In this document: positions 6,397-9,939 of the stretch, piece by piece
Layout: the number at the start of each line of letters is the position of its first letter
How positions within the stretch are numbered: position 1 is the first letter of the stretch
DNA from: Gammaproteobacteria bacterium
GTDB lineage: Bacteria; Pseudomonadota; Gammaproteobacteria; Granulosicoccales; Granulosicoccaceae
NCBI GenBank assembly: GCA_019634245.1
Contig: JAHQVR010000230.1
Location: 1-9,939, forward strand
Direction of reading: 5' to 3'
Length of the DNA: 9,939 nt
Translations under genes and position numbers: made by a program
The notes under the pieces: generated by a model
Databases searched by the model: none
What the model was told of the DNA's origin: nothing
The model's input: only the letters and a program-made list of their open reading frames with translations

Positions 6397-7161
6397 CTAG
6401 CACAGTGATTTACCGCCATCGACACTGATGATTTGGCCTGTGATGTAACGAGCAGACTCGCTAACCAGAAAGCCAACCGTGTGTGCGATATCGTCTATTT
6501 CGCCTTGAACTCGCAGGGGAATTTTAGCAATTATCTCTGACTGCAGTTCTGAAGCATTATCAGCATTTGATTCAGGCCAGAGTATGACCCCTGGAGACAC
6601 TCCATTCACTCGAACCTTAGGCGACAACTCAACGGCCAAAGATCGGGTGAGCATTGCCGCAGCATTTTTTGCAGCACAATACACCGAATGCTCAGCTAAG
6701 GGCCTGTTGGCATGAATATCAATCATATTAATGACGCAACCATTAGACTTAGACAGAGGCGCGCTCGCTGCTTGGGTGATGAAAAGCGGTGCCGACACAT
6801 TGCTAAAAAACAAATCGTCAAATTGGTTATCCGTTATTTCACCGACTGGGGTGGGATAGAAGCTTGACGCATTGTTAACCACGATATCCAACCGACCCCA
6901 CACAGACAAACTGGCTTCGATTAATCGTTCTGCTTGAGATCGCCGACCAAGCTCAGTTACGACCACAGCAGCGGAGTGACTTCTGTTCGCATTCAGTTCT
7001 GATTCTAGTAAGCGTGCATCGCTCTCAGATCGAAAACAATGAATGATGATATTTGACCCTTGGCTATGCAGATGACGGGCAATGCCAGCCCCAAGTCTTT
7101 TTGCAGCCCCGGTTACTACCGCAACAGTACCATCCAAACTTGATGGTATATGGCTAGTCAT
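6397..7161 (-). CDS. folM: Pteridine reductase / dihydromonapterin reductase, SDR family (FolM type)
   Basis: A 254-residue short-chain dehydrogenase/reductase that should reduce dihydropterins (dihydromonapterin or dihydrofolate) with NADPH. The cofactor motif is TGAAKRLG (17-24), with the Arg usual in pteridine reductases rather than the classical TGxxxGxG. NNASSFYPTP (96-104) and DIHANRPL (148-155) are also typical. The triad is Asp148, Tyr161, Lys165: Asp replaces the normal SDR Ser, as in Leishmania PTR1 and FolM. The ATG at 7161 has GAGAGG four bases upstream. The frame also opens at TTG 7185, which has its own AAAGGA five bases upstream and would add eight residues. I prefer the ATG because the added residues look non-conserved. 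Its place beside folB and folK supports a pterin role. Confidence 0.9.
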   Translation of the reverse strand: MTSHIPSSLDGTVAVVTGAAKRLGAGIARHLHSQGSNIIIHCFRSESDARLLESELNANRSHSAAVVVTELGRRSQAERLIEASLSVWGRLDIVVNNASSFYPTPVGEITDNQFDDLFFSNVSAPLFITQAASAPLSKSNGCVINMIDIHANRPLAEHSVYCAAKNAAAMLTRSLAVELSPKVRVNGVSPGVILWPESNADNASELQSEIIAKIPLRVQGEIDDIAHTVGFLVSESARYITGQIISVDGGKSLC

Positions 7162-7165
7162 GACG

Positions 7166-7171
7166 CCTCTC
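7166..7171 (-). promoter_or_regulatory. Ribosome binding site deciding the folM ATG
   Basis: GAGAGG on the minus strand, four bases before the ATG at 7161. A competing AAAGGA (7191-7196) serves an in-frame TTG at 7185, so both starts are possible. Confidence 0.5.
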
Positions 7172-7367
7172 ACAGAAGCTACCAAACAGATCCTTTACTG
7201 AAGAATTTTCAGTACATTTCTCATTGGATGATGGTCTCATATTTATTAGGTATTGTTGCAGCTTCTGTAGGCGTTCATTACACTTAAATTGATCCGTAAC
7301 AAACTGGCTACTCAATTATAGAGCCTATGTCATCTAAGCTATATAGAATATATCTCAAAGTGCATAA

Positions 7368-8396
7368 ATGTTCTTTAATCGGGACAGCAGGCACAGAGAC
7401 CCTGGTTGTATGACAGGCCGGCAGCCCTCTTTAGAACATGTGATAACACTATCGCCCAGTGGCCGAGAGTTTATACAATACCCCAGTCAATCCGTATTAG
7501 AATCCGGTTTAGCAGCTGGGGTTTCATTGCCGTATCGCTGCTCTAACGGCAGTTGTGGTGAATGTCGTGCCCGGATTATTGAGGGCAGTATCCATAAAAC
7601 GCGATATCACGATTTCAATATGCCCGAGTCGGATAGACTTCGTGGAGATTTTCTGATGTGCTGTCACAGTGCGCAGGAGAATTGTCTGATTGAAGTCACT
7701 GAGTCCATGTCCGTTGACGATATCCCACTGCAATCACTGCAGGCCAAGGTATGTCACTCCGAGTTGCTAGACAATATCTTTACCTTGCGATTAAAATTTA
7801 CACGAGGTGCCGCCCTGCATTTCCTACCTGGGCAATACGTCCGAATCAACATCCCGGGTATCGACCCGGTGCTTATACCCATCGCCAGTTGCCCCTGTGA
7901 ATCCTCTGTTATTGAAATGCATTTGTTGGATGAGCCAGACGAATACGCAATCGTACACACAGTCAAACAGTTGAAATCTCGTGACAAGATCGGGGTCGAA
8001 GGACCCTTTGGTGGTACCTCTATAACCGAGTCACCGACCACGCCACAATTATTTATAGCACTTGGATTGGAATTTAGGGTGTTGCAGGGTCTTATCGAGC
8101 AACTCTTTAATTTGGACACCCTTGCACCTATTGGGCTGATTTGGATCAGTAGCGAGGGTGTATCACAATACAAGGGAAATTTATGTCGTTCATGGGCCGA
8201 TGCCATAGATAATTTTTACTACATTCCGTTTAGGTCAATTAACGATGCAAAGCTGCTTTTGTCACAAAATGAGATCGGCACATTTGAAGAAGCCACCATT
8301 TATACGGTAGGTGATAAGGAAGATCTTATAACTGCGGTACTGGGAAATCCATTTTCTGGCAATCAGTGGATAAACTTGAATCCACCAGAACTTTAA
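7368..8396 (+). CDS. [2Fe-2S] ferredoxin fused to a degenerate FNR-like reductase domain
   Basis: A 342-residue soluble protein. Residues about 20-113 are a plant-type ferredoxin with cluster ligands Cys58, Cys63, Cys66 and Cys98 (or Cys99). Residues about 120-215 match an FNR-type flavin barrel (LPGQYVRI, 153-160; EGPFGG, 211-216) and 225-342 the nucleotide-binding half. This is the layout of CDP-6-deoxy-glucoseen reductase-like and oxygenase reductases. However, the flavin motif RxYS is replaced by VLIP (168-171), the GxGxxP NAD motif by ALGLEFRV (231-238), and the terminal CGP by VGD (314-316). The reading frame is intact, so this is not simple decay; the protein may be an electron carrier with a structural reductase-like half. 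Met15 (ATG at 7410) is an equally good start; neither has a clear Shine-Dalgarno. It converges on the next gene with a 7-base gap. Partner unknown. Confidence 0.82.
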   Translation: MFFNRDSRHRDPGCMTGRQPSLEHVITLSPSGREFIQYPSQSVLESGLAAGVSLPYRCSNGSCGECRARIIEGSIHKTRYHDFNMPESDRLRGDFLMCCHSAQENCLIEVTESMSVDDIPLQSLQAKVCHSELLDNIFTLRLKFTRGAALHFLPGQYVRINIPGIDPVLIPIASCPCESSVIEMHLLDEPDEYAIVHTVKQLKSRDKIGVEGPFGGTSITESPTTPQLFIALGLEFRVLQGLIEQLFNLDTLAPIGLIWISSEGVSQYKGNLCRSWADAIDNFYYIPFRSINDAKLLLSQNEIGTFEEATIYTVGDKEDLITAVLGNPFSGNQWINLNPPEL

Positions 8397-8403
8397 TTGC
8401 TAC

Positions 8404-8994
8404 CTATTCCTGAGAAAAAAGACGACTGAGTGAGCGGGCTATTTGATCGGCAAGTTCAGGTGCTTCGATAGCAACTACATGATCAATTACCCAACGATTC
8501 GTCTGATCATCACCGAGTATCGTGAGCACGTTATGTCCTAAATAACGCAATACTTCAAAAGATGGCTCCCGTTCCTGATATTGAAAATTTGAGTATACGG
8601 AAAACCTGTCATTTAGTAGTTCTAAAAACGGTTTACGATAATTTCGTGGACCATCAATATCTGTTAGGTTGTCTTGAACTTGTTCTGCTACGTTCTCGCA
8701 TACCCCAACAAGCAATTGTTCGCGACCTTCGTATTCAGAATAGCCATGGTAGAGCCTGTCAATATGTTGAATCTGAAAAGCTACAAACTCGTTGATAACA
8801 GCAATCCTCTGTCTGTCATTCTCATATTCAAAGTCTTCGGCATGTAAATTAATTGCCGTATTCAAAGCTTGTCGCCATACGATGTAAGCGAGGGCGCTCG
8901 CCTGTTCAGACAAGTTTTTTTCAGCCGTAACATCCCGAGCCGCATCTTCTGGAGTCGAGTTATGCCAACGGTCTTTTATACGTCTTTTTACCAT
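8404..8994 (-). CDS. Unrecognised soluble protein, 196 residues
   Basis: I do not recognise this protein with certainty. It is hydrophilic and appears mostly helical, with no signal peptide, membrane segment or metal-binding cluster. Visible features are a basic start (MVKRRIKDRW), an aromatic-rich middle (FVAFQIQHIDRLYHGYSEYEGREQ as two blocks around 70-92), PRNYRKPFLELLNDRFSVYS (116-135) and a C-terminal NRWVIDHVVAIEAPELADQI (166-185). The overall pattern reads as a conserved protein rather than random sequence. The frame remains open upstream to a GTG at 9126, but that extension looks non-coding and the GTG falls in a hairpin, so I choose the ATG at 8994. Neither start has a clear ribosome binding site. 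It lies tail to tail with the ferredoxin fusion and head to head with the oxygenase pair. Function unknown. Confidence 0.75.
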   Translation of the reverse strand: MVKRRIKDRWHNSTPEDAARDVTAEKNLSEQASALAYIVWRQALNTAINLHAEDFEYENDRQRIAVINEFVAFQIQHIDRLYHGYSEYEGREQLLVGVCENVAEQVQDNLTDIDGPRNYRKPFLELLNDRFSVYSNFQYQEREPSFEVLRYLGHNVLTILGDDQTNRWVIDHVVAIEAPELADQIARSLSRLFSQE

Positions 8995-9111
8995 GCTGAA
9001 AACAGGTGTGTGGATTGCCACATTACTTGTAGCTATTTCTGGTATCTGCCATCTCTGATGGTATAGTCTAATAGATTCCTTGGGAGCAGATGAGATTAAT
9101 CCAGAATTACA

Positions 9112-9135
9112 CAAAAGGGGCTGCACTGATGCAGC
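9112..9135 (-). terminator. Hairpin plus short T-run upstream of the unknown minus-strand gene
   Basis: On the minus strand GCTGCA-TCAG-TGCAGC is followed by CCC and four T. The stem is only six pairs and the T-run is short, so this is a weak terminator candidate. It lies about 120 bases before the chosen ATG of the unknown gene, where it could stop antisense transcription or act as an attenuator in that gene's leader. Confidence 0.25.
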
Positions 9136-9175
9136 TCGTTAAACCGCCTACTAGAAAGACATCAAAGCGCAACCC

Positions 9176-9754
9176 ATGCACATATTGACAGAAGTACAAC
9201 CCAACTCACACATTTTCGAACAACGCGATGCACTGAGTGCGGAATTTTGCGCTTCATTGATACAACGATTCGAAGAGTCTCCAGAAGAACAGTACCAGGG
9301 AAGAGTGGGACAAACAGCCAATGAAGATCTCTCTATTAAGCGCTCCACAGATTTGGTTATCAGCGGTAAAGCCCATTGGAAGGATGCTGATAAGGAACTT
9401 TTTCGCACGTTGGCAATGGCTTTAAATGAGCTAAAAGGGCGATATAGTTTTTTCCAGGGTCGTGTTAAGGATTTTGGATATGCCATTCAAAAAACTTCTC
9501 CGGGGGAGTATTTTCATTGGCATGTCGATAGCGGTAGCCACTCGTTTAGTGATCGACAGCTCGTAGCTATCTGGTATTTAAACGATGTGCCGGGGCCAGG
9601 AGGGCAAACGGAATTTCGACACCAAAGTTTGTCAATTCAACCTGAGCTTGGAAAACTCGTGCTGTTTCCACCCTTCTGGACTCATGAGCATCGGGGGGTC
9701 ACTCTGGAAGCAGGTGTAAAATATATTGCAACCACCTGGGTGCTGTTTGCATGA
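9176..9754 (+). CDS. 2-oxoglutarate/Fe(II)-dependent oxygenase, prolyl 4-hydroxylase-like
   Basis: A 192-residue cytoplasmic oxygenase of the double-stranded beta-helix fold, which couples 2-oxoglutarate decarboxylation to oxidation of a substrate. The iron triad is His116 and Asp118 (HWHVDSG) and a distal His172 (HEHRG); His170 is the alternative. Lys182, ten residues after His172 in GVKYIATTW, fits the 2-oxoglutarate carboxylate ligand, with the same spacing as in prolyl 4-hydroxylases. GGQTEF (142-147) and LVLFPPFWTH (161-170) are standard strands of the fold. The first 110 residues probably form the helical support and substrate cap. The substrate cannot be told; proteins, amino acids or small metabolites are all possible. 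The ATG has only a weak GAAAG upstream. Its TGA overlaps the ATG of the next oxygenase gene, so the two are translationally coupled. Confidence 0.9.
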   Translation: MHILTEVQPNSHIFEQRDALSAEFCASLIQRFEESPEEQYQGRVGQTANEDLSIKRSTDLVISGKAHWKDADKELFRTLAMALNELKGRYSFFQGRVKDFGYAIQKTSPGEYFHWHVDSGSHSFSDRQLVAIWYLNDVPGPGGQTEFRHQSLSIQPELGKLVLFPPFWTHEHRGVTLEAGVKYIATTWVLFA

Positions 9755-9939
9755 TAGTTACGATTCCTGAGCTACTGGATTCATCTGCACTGTCAAAAAT
9801 TTCCGACTGGATGGAACAAGCCGAGTGGATTTCCGGTGCTCATACAGCTGGCCGTAATGCCGTCCACCATAAATCGAATAGGGAGATGGATCAGCAGAGC
9901 GAACAGTGGAAAAAAATCAACTCACTCGTTGTGAGTACG
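9751..9939 (+). CDS. PiuC/YbiX-type Fe(II)-dependent dioxygenase, N-terminal part, cut by window end
   Basis: An open frame from ATG 9751 to the window edge, 63 codons, with no stop. It begins MIVTIPELLDSSALSKISDW and continues with EQAEWISGAHTAG, matching the start of PKHD-type hydroxylases of the PiuC/YbiX family (typical pattern: a hydrophobic first strand, then A-x-W-x-x-G-x-x-T-A-G). These are about 225 residues long; the iron-binding HxD...H would lie beyond the edge and cannot be seen. PiuC genes often accompany TonB-dependent siderophore receptors in Pseudomonas and its relatives, so an iron-uptake gene to the right would be no surprise (inferred). The start overlaps the stop of the preceding oxygenase gene as ATGA, which supports both the start and an operon. 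Confidence 0.82.
   Translation, partial: MIVTIPELLDSSALSKISDWMEQAEWISGAHTAGRNAVHHKSNREMDQQSEQWKKINSLVVST

Noticed and set aside
5994..6476. Minus-strand open frame of 160 codons across folK
   Set aside because: It lies antisense to a clear folK and runs over the end of folM; its sequence is rich in Ser and Ala with no domain, typical of a shadow frame.
7754..8206. Minus-strand open frame of 150 codons inside the ferredoxin fusion gene
   Set aside because: It is antisense to a gene with intact ferredoxin cysteines and shows no family features.
7368..8396. Pseudogene call for the ferredoxin fusion
   Set aside because: The frame is full length with no frameshift or internal stop, and the ferredoxin domain is intact, so altered function is more likely than decay.
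8995..9126. N-terminal extension of the unknown gene to GTG 9126
   Set aside because: The added 44 residues look non-coding, the GTG sits in a hairpin, and no ribosome binding site precedes it.

Overview
The window looks like ordinary chromosome from a gammaproteobacterium, probably marine or free-living. The grounds are a fused E. coli-type trifunctional siroheme synthase (CysG), a trypsin-like protease ending in a GlyGly-CTERM (rhombosortase) tail, an ElyC/SanA/YdcF-type DUF218 envelope protein, the folB-folK-folM pterin genes, and a PiuC/YbiX-type iron-dependent dioxygenase. I cannot name the genus from sequence alone. I see no tRNA, rRNA, CRISPR array, insertion sequence or phage gene.

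Left part (1-4022): a minus-strand DUF218 membrane protein, then a 320-base non-coding stretch, then two plus-strand genes for exported proteins. The first is a lipoprotein with three FAS1 (fasciclin) domains. The second is a secreted trypsin-like protease with a PPC-like domain and a GlyGly-CTERM sorting tail. A G/C-rich hairpin follows the lipoprotein gene. A perfect 9-base inverted repeat sits 14 bases before the protease start.

Middle part (4019-7185): cysG (minus) converges on the protease gene so tightly that both stop codons lie within one GTTTAAAC palindrome. Divergent from cysG run folB and folK (plus), and folM (minus) converges on folK six bases away. FolB and FolK carry out consecutive steps of dihydrofolate synthesis. 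FolM-type enzymes reduce dihydropterins, so these three form a small pterin cluster. CysG makes siroheme for sulfite and nitrite reductases. CysG and FolK each have a changed residue at a position that matters in the E. coli enzymes.

Right part (7368-9939): a plus-strand ferredoxin-reductase fusion whose [2Fe-2S] domain is intact but whose flavin and NAD(P) signatures are almost all lost; a minus-strand soluble protein I do not recognise; and two plus-strand Fe(II)/2-oxoglutarate oxygenase genes that overlap by ATGA, the second being a PiuC/YbiX-type gene cut by the window edge. This right part holds most of the unexplained biology: an apparently non-reducing ferredoxin protein and an unknown protein beside a tandem oxygenase pair.

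Several genes (protease, folB, folK, ferredoxin fusion, the unknown gene) have no clear Shine-Dalgarno sequence, so some starts are uncertain; this is stated in each entry.
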